DNA of 64,000 bases. Origin: Lachnospiraceae bacterium UBA7196 (lineage in GTDB: Bacteria; Bacillota; Clostridia; Lachnospirales; Lachnospiraceae). The position numbers were made by a program, and so were the translations under genes. Each line of letters starts with the position of its first letter. Position 1 is the first letter of the stretch. The notes below the pieces were generated by a model. The model did not search any database, was not told where the DNA came from, and was given only the letters and a program-made list of their open reading frames with translations. Shown here one piece after another: positions 34,724 to 43,332 of the stretch. The stretch covers positions 492-64,491 of the forward strand of contig DKUU01000012.1 in the NCBI GenBank assembly GCA_002490835.1, given 5' to 3'.

Positions 34724-36013
34724 ATGAAAACAATACGTTTAACAGCTGAGACCAGAAAGGACATTCTTGAAAGTCTCTTAAAGCGCAGCCCAAACAACTA
34801 TGGGCAGTATGAGAATGTAGTGGCGGATATTATCACAAACGTTCGTGAGAAGGGCGACGCGGCAGTTTTTAACTATACCAGTCAGTTTGATAAATGGAAT
34901 ATCAATGCGGATAATCTGCGCGTAACGCAGGCAGAGATTGATGAGGCCTGCACGCAGATCGACAAACCGTTTTTTGCAGCCATGGAGCGCTCTGCCGCAA
35001 ATATCGAAGCCTTTCACAAAAAGCAGCTGCGAAACAGCTGGATCGACACCAGACCGGACGGCACACTGCTCGGGCAGCGGCTTTTACCGCTTGCCATTAC
35101 AGGCGTCTACGTGCCGGGAGGCAAGGCGGCTTATCCTAGCAGCCTGCTGATGAATGTCATTCCTGCAAGGGTGGCGGGTGTTGAAAAAATCATTATGACT
35201 ACCCCTGCCGGCGCAGACGGCAAAGTCCCGGCAGTCACGCTGGCGGCGGCTAAAATTGCGGGTGTTGACGAAATCTATAAGGTAGGCGGCGCGCAGGCGA
35301 TCGCCGCTATGGCTTTCGGCACGGAGAGCATCCCCAAAGTTGATAAGATCACAGGCCCCGGCAATATCTATGTAGCCCTCGCCAAGAAGGCCTGCTTCGG
35401 CTATGTGAGCATCGATTCCATTGCGGGACCGAGCGAGATTTTGGTGATCGCTGACGAGACCGCCAATCCCCGCTATGTGGCGGCCGATCTTTTATCTCAG
35501 GCGGAACACGACGAGCTGGCAAGCGCCATCCTCATCACCACCGATAAAGCGCTGGCGGATCAGGTTTCCGCCGAGATCGAGGGCTTTTTAAAGGAACTGT
35601 CCAGAGCGGATATCATCCGGAAATCATTGGATAATTACGGCTACATCCTGCTGGCGGATAACCTTGACGAGGCGGTCGATACGGCAAACGCTATCGCCTC
35701 GGAACACCTTGAGATTTTGACCAAAGACCCCTATCAGGTGATGACGAAGATAAAAAACGCGGGCGCTATTTTCCTCGGCGAATACTCTTCGGAGCCGCTT
35801 GGAGACTATTATGCAGGACCTAACCACATTCTGCCCACGAACGGCACGGCGAAGTTCTTCTCGCCCCTAAACGTGGATGATTTTATGAAGAAGACCAGCC
35901 TGATCTCTTACTCGCGGGAAGCGCTTGAAAAAGCGCATGAAGATATCGAAATCTTTGCAGAGAGAGAGGGGCTTACCGCGCACGCGAATTCGATCAGGGT
36001 AAGATTTCAGTAG
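34724..36013 (+). CDS. hisD: Histidinol dehydrogenase
   Basis: 429 residues. It oxidises histidinol to histidine in two NAD-dependent steps. Signatures: ITGVYVPGGKAAYPSSLLM, GGAQAIAAMAFGTESIPKV, KITGPGNIYVALAKK and the zinc/active-site part DLLSQAEHDELASAIL, with LPTNGTAKFFSPLNV near the end. Length matches the family (about 430). It follows the SIMPL gene by 17 bases. Confidence 0.96.
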   Translation: MKTIRLTAETRKDILESLLKRSPNNYGQYENVVADIITNVREKGDAAVFNYTSQFDKWNINADNLRVTQAEIDEACTQIDKPFFAAMERSAANIEAFHKKQLRNSWIDTRPDGTLLGQRLLPLAITGVYVPGGKAAYPSSLLMNVIPARVAGVEKIIMTTPAGADGKVPAVTLAAAKIAGVDEIYKVGGAQAIAAMAFGTESIPKVDKITGPGNIYVALAKKACFGYVSIDSIAGPSEILVIADETANPRYVAADLLSQAEHDELASAILITTDKALADQVSAEIEGFLKELSRADIIRKSLDNYGYILLADNLDEAVDTANAIASEHLEILTKDPYQVMTKIKNAGAIFLGEYSSEPLGDYYAGPNHILPTNGTAKFFSPLNVDDFMKKTSLISYSREALEKAHEDIEIFAEREGLTAHANSIRVRFQ

Positions 36014-36037
36014 AAATTATATAAGGAGAGCATCATC

Positions 36038-36625
36038 ATGAATAGAACGGCACATATTACCCGTAAGACAAAGGAGACGGACATCGATCTGACCCTCAAT
36101 ATCGACGGTTTGGGAAAAAGTGAGATTACGACCGGCATTGGTTTTTTCGATCACATGCTGGCAGGGTTTTCCAAACACGGTTTCTTTGATTTGACCCTCT
36201 CAGTCAACGGCGATCTGGAAGTGGACGGTCATCATACGGTGGAGGATACCGGCATTGCGCTGGGTACTGCCATCAAAGAAGCGCTTGGAGACAAAGCCGG
36301 TATCAAACGTTACGGCTCTTTCATCCTGCCCATGGACGATGCCTTATGCCTGTGCGCCATCGACCTGTGCGGGAGACCGTATTTTTCCTGTGACGCTACA
36401 TTCCCTGCGGAGCGGGTAGGAGAGCTGGATACAGCGCTTGTGAGGGAGTTTTTCTATGCGGTCAGCTACAGCGCGGGCATGAACCTGCACCTGAAAATGT
36501 TGAGCGGTGAAAACGCCCATCATATGATAGAGGCTATGTTTAAAGCCTTTGGCAAGGCACTGGACGAGGCAACAGCCTTTGATCCGCGCGTTGAGGGCGT
36601 CCTCAGCACCAAGGGCGCACTGTAA
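36038..36625 (+). CDS. hisB: Imidazoleglycerol-phosphate dehydratase
   Basis: 195 residues, the monofunctional form (no phosphatase fusion). Metal-binding signatures are FFDHMLAGFSKHGFFDL, DGHHTVEDTGIALG and GENAHHMIEAMFKAFGKAL. It dehydrates imidazole-glycerol phosphate in histidine synthesis. RBS AAGGAGA. The gap of 110 bases to hisIE holds no obvious terminator. Confidence 0.96.
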   Translation: MNRTAHITRKTKETDIDLTLNIDGLGKSEITTGIGFFDHMLAGFSKHGFFDLTLSVNGDLEVDGHHTVEDTGIALGTAIKEALGDKAGIKRYGSFILPMDDALCLCAIDLCGRPYFSCDATFPAERVGELDTALVREFFYAVSYSAGMNLHLKMLSGENAHHMIEAMFKAFGKALDEATAFDPRVEGVLSTKGAL

Positions 36626-36735
36626 AAATAGGCGTAAGACCGCCCATTTGCGATAAAGTGCTAGCGGCAAGACAGTTTTATGTGCGCGAAAATGGAACGT
36701 TTAGATTGAACGAAAGAAAGGACAGACATTTCGGT

Positions 36736-38019
36736 ATGGCATACAAAAAATTTATTCCCTGTATTTACCTATACAAGGGAAACGCTGTGAAAAGTTTTAC
36801 GGACAGCACCATTTTAAATACCAATCCGGCGGCGCTGGCGAAATACTACAGCGACAATAACGCCGACGAGCTGATCGTCTACGATATGTCAGACGGTGAT
36901 ACCGCCCACGAGGAAGCGCTCGATCTCATCAAGGATATCTGCAGCGAAGCGGAGATCCCCGTGATCGGCGCAGGCAATGTAAAGCGCATGGAGGATGTCA
37001 AAAAACTTCTCTACGCCGGCTGTAAAAAGGCCGCCTTAAACTACTCAAAACCCGATAATATTGAGATCACCGAAGAAGTATCCAAGAAATTCGGCAAAGA
37101 TAAGATCGTGGCCTGCGTAACGGAAGTTTCCGCTATTACAGATAACGAGGACCTGATCGAAGCCTATGTGGACGAGATCATTCTGGTCAGGGAAACCTGC
37201 TTAAAAAACGCCATTGCCGTTTCCCGTTTTCCGATGATCGCATCGGTGCCGGAGGTTTCGCTGGATAAGATTCTGGAAATTTTGTCAAACGATAATATCT
37301 GCGGCATTTCCGGCTATGCCATCAACGAGAACGCCAAAGAACTGCTGCCCATCAAAGAACTGTGCAAGAATAACGATATCGCGGTCAATACCTTTGAATC
37401 CGCGCTTCCGTGGGAAGACTTTAAGTTAAATTCCGACGGCCACGTGACCGTGGTGGTGCAGGATTACAAGACGGACGAAGTGCTGATGGTGGCTTACATG
37501 AACGAGGAAGCCTATCAGGCGACCCTACAGACCGGCAAAATGACCTACTACAGCAGAAGCCGGGACGAACTCTGGATTAAAGGAGAGACCAGCGGCCACT
37601 ACCAGTATGTGAAGTCCCTGACCGCAGACTGCGATAAGGATACTATTCTGGCCAAAGTTTCTCAGGTAGGAGCAGCCTGCCACACTGGCTCGCACTCCTG
37701 TTTCTTCAATAAGATCATGGAGAAAGAGTACGAGGAGACCAATCCCTTAAAGGTCTTCGAGCAGGTCTTTGCCGTGATTCAGGACAGGAAGGTTCACCCG
37801 AAAGACGGTTCCTACACCAATTACCTCTTTGACAAGGGCATTGATAAGATCCTCAAAAAACTTGGTGAGGAGGCGACGGAGATCGTGATTGCCGCCAAAA
37901 ATCCTAATGCCAACGAGATAAAATACGAAATTTCGGACTTTTTATATCATATGATGGTACTTATGGTAGAGAAGGACGTTACCTGGGAAGAGATTACGGC
38001 GGAACTGGCAAGACGGTAG
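36736..38019 (+). CDS. hisI: HisIE fused to a degenerate HisF-like domain
   Basis: 427 residues from the ATG at 36736; a GTG at 36658 would add 26 unconserved residues. Residues 1-210 form a HisF/HisA-like barrel. Aligned by eye with T. maritima HisF (CLDVKDGRVVKG), it reads CIYLYKGNAVKS, so catalytic Asp11 is Tyr11; the second catalytic Asp (VVVAID) reads IVACVTE, a Thr. Residues about 225-330 are phosphoribosyl-AMP cyclohydrolase (HisI) with zinc cysteines in SLTADCDKD and AACHTGSHSCFF. Residues about 335-427 are the phosphoribosyl-ATP pyrophosphatase (HisE) with KLGEEATEIVIAAKN. It does histidine steps 2 and 3. True hisF, hisA and hisH are not in the window. Confidence 0.9.
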   Translation: MAYKKFIPCIYLYKGNAVKSFTDSTILNTNPAALAKYYSDNNADELIVYDMSDGDTAHEEALDLIKDICSEAEIPVIGAGNVKRMEDVKKLLYAGCKKAALNYSKPDNIEITEEVSKKFGKDKIVACVTEVSAITDNEDLIEAYVDEIILVRETCLKNAIAVSRFPMIASVPEVSLDKILEILSNDNICGISGYAINENAKELLPIKELCKNNDIAVNTFESALPWEDFKLNSDGHVTVVVQDYKTDEVLMVAYMNEEAYQATLQTGKMTYYSRSRDELWIKGETSGHYQYVKSLTADCDKDTILAKVSQVGAACHTGSHSCFFNKIMEKEYEETNPLKVFEQVFAVIQDRKVHPKDGSYTNYLFDKGIDKILKKLGEEATEIVIAAKNPNANEIKYEISDFLYHMMVLMVEKDVTWEEITAELARR

Positions 38020-38048
38020 GCAGATAGAACGCAGATTTTTATGCCTTA

Positions 38049-38076
38049 TTAACTTTTCAGGCTTTTAGGTTATAAT
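38049..38076 (+). promoter_or_regulatory. Promoter of the zeta-toxin pair
   Basis: TTAACT (38049-38054), 16-base spacer, perfect TATAAT (38071-38076). It lies 30 bases past hisIE, and drives the next two genes. Confidence 0.65.
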
Positions 38077-38117
38077 ATATTTTAATTTTGTGCAGATATC
38101 ATAACGGAGGTGCCGGT

Positions 38118-38297
38118 ATGTGTGATGTAAAAAAATATGAAAAAATCTATGAAGATATAAAAAAGCTTCAACCGGAAGATACGTTGCAGCTTGTACTGGA
38201 AGCCGAAACAGAAGAACAAAAAAGTTTTTATGAAATGGTGGGTGATTTTCTTCTGCAAAGGAAACAACGACAGGTTATAGAAAGGAACCTCTTTTAG
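38118..38297 (+). CDS. Small protein paired with zeta-toxin-like kinase (candidate antitoxin)
   Basis: 59 residues from ATG 38118 with GGAGGT 7 bases upstream; a longer frame start at 38088 has no RBS. The sequence is strongly charged and helical (KKYEKIYEDIKKLQPEDTL and later LLQRKQRQVIERNLF). The stop TAG shares one base with the GTG start of the next gene, so the two are coupled. Toxin-antitoxin operons usually have this order and coupling, but the protein does not look like the epsilon antitoxin. The antitoxin role is inference. Confidence 0.65.
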   Translation: MCDVKKYEKIYEDIKKLQPEDTLQLVLEAETEEQKSFYEMVGDFLLQRKQRQVIERNLF

Positions 38298-38863
38298 TGA
38301 AAAGATACATTCTAATAGCTGGTGTCAACGGAGCCGGAAAATCTACATTATATCAGTCTTTACAAAGTTTACAGGAATTACCAAGAGTAAATACGGATGA
38401 AATATTAAGGGAGTTCGAGGATTGGAGAAGCACATCGGATGTAATGAAGGCGGGCAAAATTGCAGTAAAGAAGATTACAGGGTATCTTGATGAAGGGATT
38501 ACTTTTAGTCAGGAGACTACGTTGTGCGGAAAATCAATTCTAAAAAATATTGCTAACGCTAAAGAAAAAAGATATTTTATTGAATTGCATTATATAGGTG
38601 TTGAAAGTGTAGATATCGCTAAGGAAAGGGTAGCCGTGCGTGTAAAAAAGGGTGGTCACGGTATTTCTGAAAAGGATATTGAGAGAAGATATCTTGATAC
38701 GTTTAGCAATTTGAAAATTGTTTTGCCCGAATGTGGTTTGGCGGCATTCTATGATAATACAATAGAGTTTCGCAGATTTGCGATATATAAGAATGGAAAG
38801 CCGGTAAGGGTTTCACATGAGACACCGTTGTGGTATGAGGATTTTATGGAAAATGTAAAATAG
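38297..38863 (+). CDS. Zeta-toxin-like kinase
   Basis: 188 residues with a GTG start at 38297 (AAGGA 10 bases upstream). The P-loop is AGVNGAGKSTLYQSL; RVNTDEI, where zeta toxins bind UDP-N-acetylglucosamine, and ISEKDIERRYLDTFSNL (the Arg-rich lid) follow. True zeta toxins phosphorylate UDP-N-acetylglucosamine and block wall synthesis. Chromosomal homologues with this short length are often of unknown target. It is AT-rich compared with the his operon, consistent with acquisition. The small gene upstream is its likely partner. Confidence 0.85.
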   Translation: MKRYILIAGVNGAGKSTLYQSLQSLQELPRVNTDEILREFEDWRSTSDVMKAGKIAVKKITGYLDEGITFSQETTLCGKSILKNIANAKEKRYFIELHYIGVESVDIAKERVAVRVKKGGHGISEKDIERRYLDTFSNLKIVLPECGLAAFYDNTIEFRRFAIYKNGKPVRVSHETPLWYEDFMENVK

Positions 38864-38953
38864 AGCGTAGCAATTTGCTTATCATGTTAATGACAGACGA
38901 GAGCGCTGCCCATAAAGCGATTTGAATTTATGGAGGCAGGATGGAGGGAAACA

Positions 38954-39280
38954 ATGTCGGATTTTGGCATGAACGAAATGCAGGAAATGCAAAAGGAACT
39001 TCAGAATAACTATAAAGGCAGATGGGAACCGATCACTCCTGAAACGGGAAAAAACAAACTGCTGTGGATGATAGGGGAAGTAGGGGAAGTGATCGATATC
39101 GTGAAAAAGAACGGCGGGGAAAAGTCTTGTACTGATGCCGGATTGAGAAAGGAACTGGTCGAAGAATTGGCGGACGTACTTATGTATTACAATGATGTTA
39201 TGCTATGTTATGGAATTTCTGTTGATGAATTAAAACAAGTATACACTGCAAAGATTGAAAGAAATATGACACGCTGGTAA
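38954..39280 (+). CDS. MazG-like nucleotide pyrophosphohydrolase
   Basis: 108 residues from ATG 38954, with GGAGGG upstream; an ATG at 38930 precedes that RBS. The family motif ExxE-x(n)-ExxD is visible: LLWMIGEVGEVIDIVKK and LVEELADVLMYYNDVM. Such proteins hydrolyse nucleoside triphosphates to monophosphate, acting as house-cleaning enzymes or lowering the nucleotide pool under stress. It is adjacent to the zeta-like pair and is followed by a strong terminator. Confidence 0.88.
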   Translation: MSDFGMNEMQEMQKELQNNYKGRWEPITPETGKNKLLWMIGEVGEVIDIVKKNGGEKSCTDAGLRKELVEELADVLMYYNDVMLCYGISVDELKQVYTAKIERNMTRW

Positions 39281-39306
39281 GATTCCGACAATAGCAGGAC
39301 AGACAG

Positions 39307-39337
39307 GAACGCCGCTTTTTGGGCGCGTTCTTTTTTT
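39307..39337 (+). terminator. Rho-independent terminator after the MazG-like gene
   Basis: GAACGC (39307-39312) pairs with GCGTTC (39325-39330), followed by TTTTTTT (39331-39337). Confidence 0.8.
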
Positions 39338-39387
39338 GTGCGGTTTCACATAAAATGTAGGGACAAAATGATATAAAGGAATTAAAA

Positions 39388-39792
39388 ATGACAGAAAAAA
39401 AAGTAACGCCGGAAAAGCGGGTGGAGCTGGCCAGATATATCAGGGAAGAAAATATGGGCAACCGCGTAAAACTGCGCCAACGGGAACATATCCTTTACGG
39501 GCGCGACCTCACGATGCCTGCTGACGAGAGAGGGCTGTATGCGGAGCCGGCGCTTACGGGCAGCGCGCAGGGGCAGGAAGTCCCCGCCGGCAGCTCTATG
39601 GGGAGTTTTAAATACCGTATGACGCTTGCCGTGCTCTTATTTGTCGGATTTTTACTCTGCGACACGGGCAAGGGCAGCATTTTATCCTACAGCACAAACG
39701 ATGTGTATGAGATGATAAAAACGGACAGCCTGCATCTGTACGACGGCGGGGAAAATGCCGTTATGGAAGAGCTGGCGGAATTGTTTGAATAA
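39388..39792 (+). CDS. Single-span membrane protein of unknown function
   Basis: 134 residues, RBS AAAGGAATT. The N-terminal 70 residues are hydrophilic and basic (KRVELARYIREENMGNRVKL). One membrane span follows (YRMTLAVLLFVGFLLCDTG, about 76-94), then a 40-residue acidic outer tail (DVYEMIKTDSLHLYDGGENA). The topology is probably N-in, C-out. I do not recognise the family. It stands alone between the MazG-like gene and the radical SAM gene. Confidence 0.7.
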   Translation: MTEKKVTPEKRVELARYIREENMGNRVKLRQREHILYGRDLTMPADERGLYAEPALTGSAQGQEVPAGSSMGSFKYRMTLAVLLFVGFLLCDTGKGSILSYSTNDVYEMIKTDSLHLYDGGENAVMEELAELFE

Positions 39793-39885
39793 CTGTTAGT
39801 ATCAGTATGATCCCATAAACTTTCGCGCAGAATGATCCCACATGCGTTAAGATGCCGATTTCTTCAAACGAGATACGCCGCCGCT

Positions 39886-39914
39886 TTGACTTTATGCGAC
39901 AAGTCCGTTATACT
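39886..39914 (+). promoter_or_regulatory. Sigma-A promoter of the radical SAM gene
   Basis: TTGACT (39886-39891), 17-base spacer, TATACT (39909-39914). Predicted +1 about 39921, giving a leader of about 35 bases. Confidence 0.75.
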
Positions 39915-39955
39915 TAGAATATCGACCAAGCTTCAAAAGGTAGGGTATTTTTTGT

Positions 39956-41821
39956 ATGAAAAAACCGGCTCTTAGTGATGAAATCTTAATGCGGGTGGAA
40001 AAACCCGCCCGCTATATCGGAAACGAGATAAATGCCGTAGTAAAGGACAAGGCGAAAATTGCTTTGCACTTTGCTATGTGTTTTCCCGACGTCTATGAGA
40101 TCGGCATGTCTCACCTTGGTATCCAGATCCTATACAGCATGTTTAACGAATGGGAGGACGTGTGGTGCGAGCGCGTCTATTCGCCGTGGGCGGATCTTGA
40201 CCGGATCATGCGGGAGGAGTCCATTCCCCTGTTTGGCTTAGAATCCCAAGAGCCGGTAAAGGATATGGATTTTCTCGGTATCACCATCCAGTATGAAATG
40301 TGCTATACCAATATTCTGCAGGTATTGGAACTTTCGCAGATTCCGCTGCTCGCCAAAGACCGCGGAGAGGATATGCCCCTTGTGATCGGCGGCGGCCCCT
40401 GTGTCTATAATCCGGAACCGATCGCGGATTTCTTTGACCTGTTCTATATCGGCGAGGGGGAGACCCAGTACCGCCCGCTGTTTGACTGGTATCTGGAAAA
40501 TAAGAAAAACGGCGGCACGAGGGAGGAATTTCTGCACGGCGCGGCCAAGATTCCCGGTATTTATGTGCCGCGGTTTTATGAGGAACTCTACAACGGGGAC
40601 GGCACCGTAGCGGGACGGCGCAAACAATATGAGGATATACCCGACGTGATCTTAAAGGAGATCGTGACGGATGTAACGCAGGTTTCTTATCCCATAAAAC
40701 CCGTGGTTCCCTTTATCAAGGTGACGCAGGATCGGGTGACGCTGGAAATTCAGCGCGGCTGCATCCGCGGCTGCCGTTTCTGTCAGGCCGGACAGATCTA
40801 CCGTCCCGTGCGGGAGCGGGATGCGGATAAACTGAAAGAATATGCAATAACGATGCTGCAGAATACGGGGCACGAGGAAATCTCCTTAAGTTCCCTAAGC
40901 TCCAGCGACTACTCGCAGTTGGACGAACTCCTTACCTTTTTGATAGACGAATGCGGGAAAAAGCATGTCAATATTTCCCTGCCTTCTCTGCGTATTGACG
41001 CCTTTTCGCTGGATGTGATGAGCAAGGTGCAGGATGTCAAAAAGAGCAGCCTGACTTTTGCGCCGGAAGCGGGGAGTCAGCGGCTTCGCGACGTCATCAA
41101 CAAGGGATTGACCGAAGAAGTCATTTTGAAGGGTGCTTCCCTTGCCTTCGAGGGCGGCTGGACGAAGGTAAAGCTTTATTTTATGCTGGGCCTTCCCACG
41201 GAAACAGAAGAGGACATCCTCGGCATCGGTGACCTCTCCAACAAGATCGCCGCCGCCTTCTTCGAGACGGTGCCGAAGGACAAGCGGGTAAACGGCAGAG
41301 TGCAGATCACGACCAGCACTTCCTTTTTCATACCGAAACCATTCACGCCCTTTCAGTGGGCGCCCATGTGTACCAAAGAAGAGTTTTTGGACAAGGCGCG
41401 CCTGACCAAACAGGGCATTATGAGCCAGCTCAATCAAAAGAGCATCAAATACAACTGGCACGAAGCGGATGTGAGCGTTTTGGAGGGCGTGCTGGCCAGA
41501 GGGGACCGCAGGGTAGGCAAGACAATTCTAAAAGCCTATCAAAAGGGCTGTATCTTCGATTCGTGGAGCGAATTTTTCCATAACGACCTGTGGCTTGACA
41601 GCTTTTCGGAATGCGGGCTGGACATCGGCTTTTATACCACCAGAGAGCGGGCGGATGATGAAATTTTCCCTTGGGATTTCATTGACTGCGGCGTAACGCG
41701 GGAGTTTTTGCTGCGGGAATGGAAAAAGGCGCAGACGCAGACGGTAAGCCCTAACTGCAAGGCGCAGTGTCAGGGCTGCGGGGCGAACCGCTTTGGGGTG
41801 GGCGTTTGCTGCGATCGGTAA
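39956..41821 (+). CDS. Radical SAM protein of the TIGR03960 type
   Basis: 621 residues. The N-terminal region resembles the B12-binding-type radical SAM fold (FPDVYEIGMSHLGIQILYSM); the cluster motif is IQRGCIRGCRFCQAGQIYRP (CxxxCxxC), followed by SLSSLSSSDYSQLDELL and the barrel signature FAPEAGSQRLRDVINKGL. The C-terminus has a cysteine group (CKAQCQGCGAN, VGVCCDR) that could bind another cluster. Its usual partner is a TIGR03936/DUF2344 protein, fused or adjacent. Here that partner lies 5 kb downstream, after four inserted genes. The reaction is unknown; a role in RNA or ribosome modification is suggested by the neighbourhood. Confidence 0.92.
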   Translation: MKKPALSDEILMRVEKPARYIGNEINAVVKDKAKIALHFAMCFPDVYEIGMSHLGIQILYSMFNEWEDVWCERVYSPWADLDRIMREESIPLFGLESQEPVKDMDFLGITIQYEMCYTNILQVLELSQIPLLAKDRGEDMPLVIGGGPCVYNPEPIADFFDLFYIGEGETQYRPLFDWYLENKKNGGTREEFLHGAAKIPGIYVPRFYEELYNGDGTVAGRRKQYEDIPDVILKEIVTDVTQVSYPIKPVVPFIKVTQDRVTLEIQRGCIRGCRFCQAGQIYRPVRERDADKLKEYAITMLQNTGHEEISLSSLSSSDYSQLDELLTFLIDECGKKHVNISLPSLRIDAFSLDVMSKVQDVKKSSLTFAPEAGSQRLRDVINKGLTEEVILKGASLAFEGGWTKVKLYFMLGLPTETEEDILGIGDLSNKIAAAFFETVPKDKRVNGRVQITTSTSFFIPKPFTPFQWAPMCTKEEFLDKARLTKQGIMSQLNQKSIKYNWHEADVSVLEGVLARGDRRVGKTILKAYQKGCIFDSWSEFFHNDLWLDSFSECGLDIGFYTTRERADDEIFPWDFIDCGVTREFLLREWKKAQTQTVSPNCKAQCQGCGANRFGVGVCCDR

Positions 41822-41859
41822 AACAATAACAAAAGATAAAGAGTGAAAAAGAACAAAAT

Positions 41860-41895
41860 TTGACGAAGGAATACACTCGTAATATAATTGTATTC
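41860..41895 (+). promoter_or_regulatory. Promoter with an inverted-repeat operator for the SPFH/TIR operon
   Basis: TTGACG (41860-41865), 17-base spacer, TATAAT (41883-41888). A perfect inverted repeat, GAATACA (41869-41875) and TGTATTC (41889-41895), flanks the -10; arm centres are 20 bases apart, about two helical turns, on one DNA face. It suits a dimer-of-dimers ribbon-helix-helix repressor, whose gene comes first in the operon. Confidence 0.75.
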
Positions 41896-41913
41896 AAAGA
41901 TGGAGGTGTCCCC

Positions 41914-42102
41914 TTGGCAGAGAAAAAACTGATTATTCAATCGCAGAGATATACGGGCGAATCGAAGGTGATATCCATGAGACTTCCCATGGATATGTTG
42001 ACGGAGATAGACCGTGTCGCGAAGGAAACAGGGCGGACACGCAACGAGATCATGCAGCTTAGTCTGGAATTTGCTCTGGATAATATGACGATCGAGCAAT
42101 AA
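41914..42102 (+). CDS. Ribbon-helix-helix DNA-binding protein
   Basis: 62 residues starting at TTG 41914, with GGAGGTG 5 bases upstream. An earlier in-frame TTG at 41860 is the -35 hexamer of the promoter and cannot be the start. The fold is read from SKVISMRLPMDMLTEIDRVA (beta strand plus helix 1) and TGRTRNEIMQLSLEFAL (helix 2), a CopG/Arc-type regulator. It probably represses its own operon by binding the inverted repeat at 41869-41895. SPFH, membrane and TIR-LRR genes follow on the same strand with short gaps. Confidence 0.85.
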   Translation: MAEKKLIIQSQRYTGESKVISMRLPMDMLTEIDRVAKETGRTRNEIMQLSLEFALDNMTIEQ

Positions 42103-42123
42103 AGGAATTAATGGGAGTCAGGT

Positions 42124-43332
42124 ATGAAACAGAAACGAGTCAAAAACGGTCTTGTCAGCATCATTAAATGTGACGGGGACAACAATACCTTGATCTGGAA
42201 GTATCCGGAAGAAGATTTTAAGCTGGGGACACAGCTTATTGTTCACGAAAGTCAGGAAGCAGTGTTCTTTCAGGACGGCCGTGCGCTGGATGTCTTTGGC
42301 GCGGGGCGGCATACGCTGGAGACGCAGAAGCTCCCGCTTTTAGATCAGTTTTTCCGGCTTCCCTCGGATGCAGAGACCACCTTTCATTCCGAGATCTATT
42401 ATATCAATCTGGCCACGCAGATAGGGATCAAGTGGGGGACGGATTCAAGAATCCGCTTTTTGGATCCCCTTTCCGGACTGCCCCTTGAGATCGGTGCCTG
42501 TGGAGAATTTAACATCCGTGTCAGCAATGGGAGGAAACTCCTGTTAAAGGTGGTAGGCACTTCTTCCGGTTTCGGACAAAACAGCTTATTTGGAGAAGAA
42601 GGAGAGAAGGGATATTTTCGTTCCATCGTGATCACGCAGGTGAAGACCCATCTGGCGGAAACGATCAAGGCGAAAAATATCCATATTTTAGAGATCGATT
42701 CCGCGCTCCTTGGGCTCTCTGACCTGTTGAAGGAAAAGATTAACGGCGCGTTGGAGGCTTACGGACTGGAGATCACCGACTTTTTTATCAGCCGCATCCT
42801 CACACCGGAAGATGACCCGAATTACCGCCGTTTAAAAGACCAGCACGCAAAGCAGTATCTTCTGGTACGCGAGGAGGAGATCAGGCGGCAGGAAGCGGAA
42901 GCGGCAGCCGATCGCAAGGCCGTGGAAGCGCAGACCGAGGCCCGTCTAAAAATCATTGAGGCACAGGCCAATGCGGAAGCCCTGAAACTTCAGGCGGCGG
43001 CGGAAGCAGCCCGGATGCAGATGAAGGGCTATACTTACCAGCAGGAGACCGCCCGTCTGGTTGGTCTGGAAGCGATGAAAAACGGCATCGGAAGCGGTGC
43101 GTCCATTCTCGGAGACGCTGCGGGTCTGGGCGTAGGCCTCGGCGCAATGGGCGGCGTCATGAATATGGCCAAGGAAGCCCTTTCACCGATGATGCAGCAG
43201 AGCGCAGAAATGGGACAGCAGATGGAAGGCTTTATCAGTCCGTCTTGGGACTGCGCCTGCGGGCAGCTTGGAAACACCGGTAACTTCTGTAGTAACTGCG
43301 GCAAAAAAAGAGGAGAGCAAACAGATGCGTAA
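42124..43332 (+). CDS. SPFH-domain protein with C-terminal zinc ribbon
   Basis: 402 residues. The N-terminal 220 residues match the SPFH/band-7-like virion core protein family (IWKYPEEDFKLGTQLIVHES, then EIGACGEFNIRVSNGRKLLL). A Glu/Ala-rich coiled coil follows (about 240-310), then a Gly-rich hydrophobic stretch (ILGDAAGLGVGLGAMGGV) and a zinc ribbon (CACGQLGNTGNFCSNCGKKR). SPFH proteins oligomerise at membrane microdomains. A similar SPFH/zinc-ribbon protein, YdjI, occurs with YdjG and YdjH in a membrane-stress operon of B. subtilis, as I recall. It is followed, with an 8-base overlap, by a membrane protein. Confidence 0.88.
   Translation: MKQKRVKNGLVSIIKCDGDNNTLIWKYPEEDFKLGTQLIVHESQEAVFFQDGRALDVFGAGRHTLETQKLPLLDQFFRLPSDAETTFHSEIYYINLATQIGIKWGTDSRIRFLDPLSGLPLEIGACGEFNIRVSNGRKLLLKVVGTSSGFGQNSLFGEEGEKGYFRSIVITQVKTHLAETIKAKNIHILEIDSALLGLSDLLKEKINGALEAYGLEITDFFISRILTPEDDPNYRRLKDQHAKQYLLVREEEIRRQEAEAAADRKAVEAQTEARLKIIEAQANAEALKLQAAAEAARMQMKGYTYQQETARLVGLEAMKNGIGSGASILGDAAGLGVGLGAMGGVMNMAKEALSPMMQQSAEMGQQMEGFISPSWDCACGQLGNTGNFCSNCGKKRGEQTDA

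Noticed and set aside
41860..41913. Longer N-terminus for the ribbon-helix-helix protein
   Set aside because: Its TTG is the -35 hexamer; TTG 41914 has a strong RBS.
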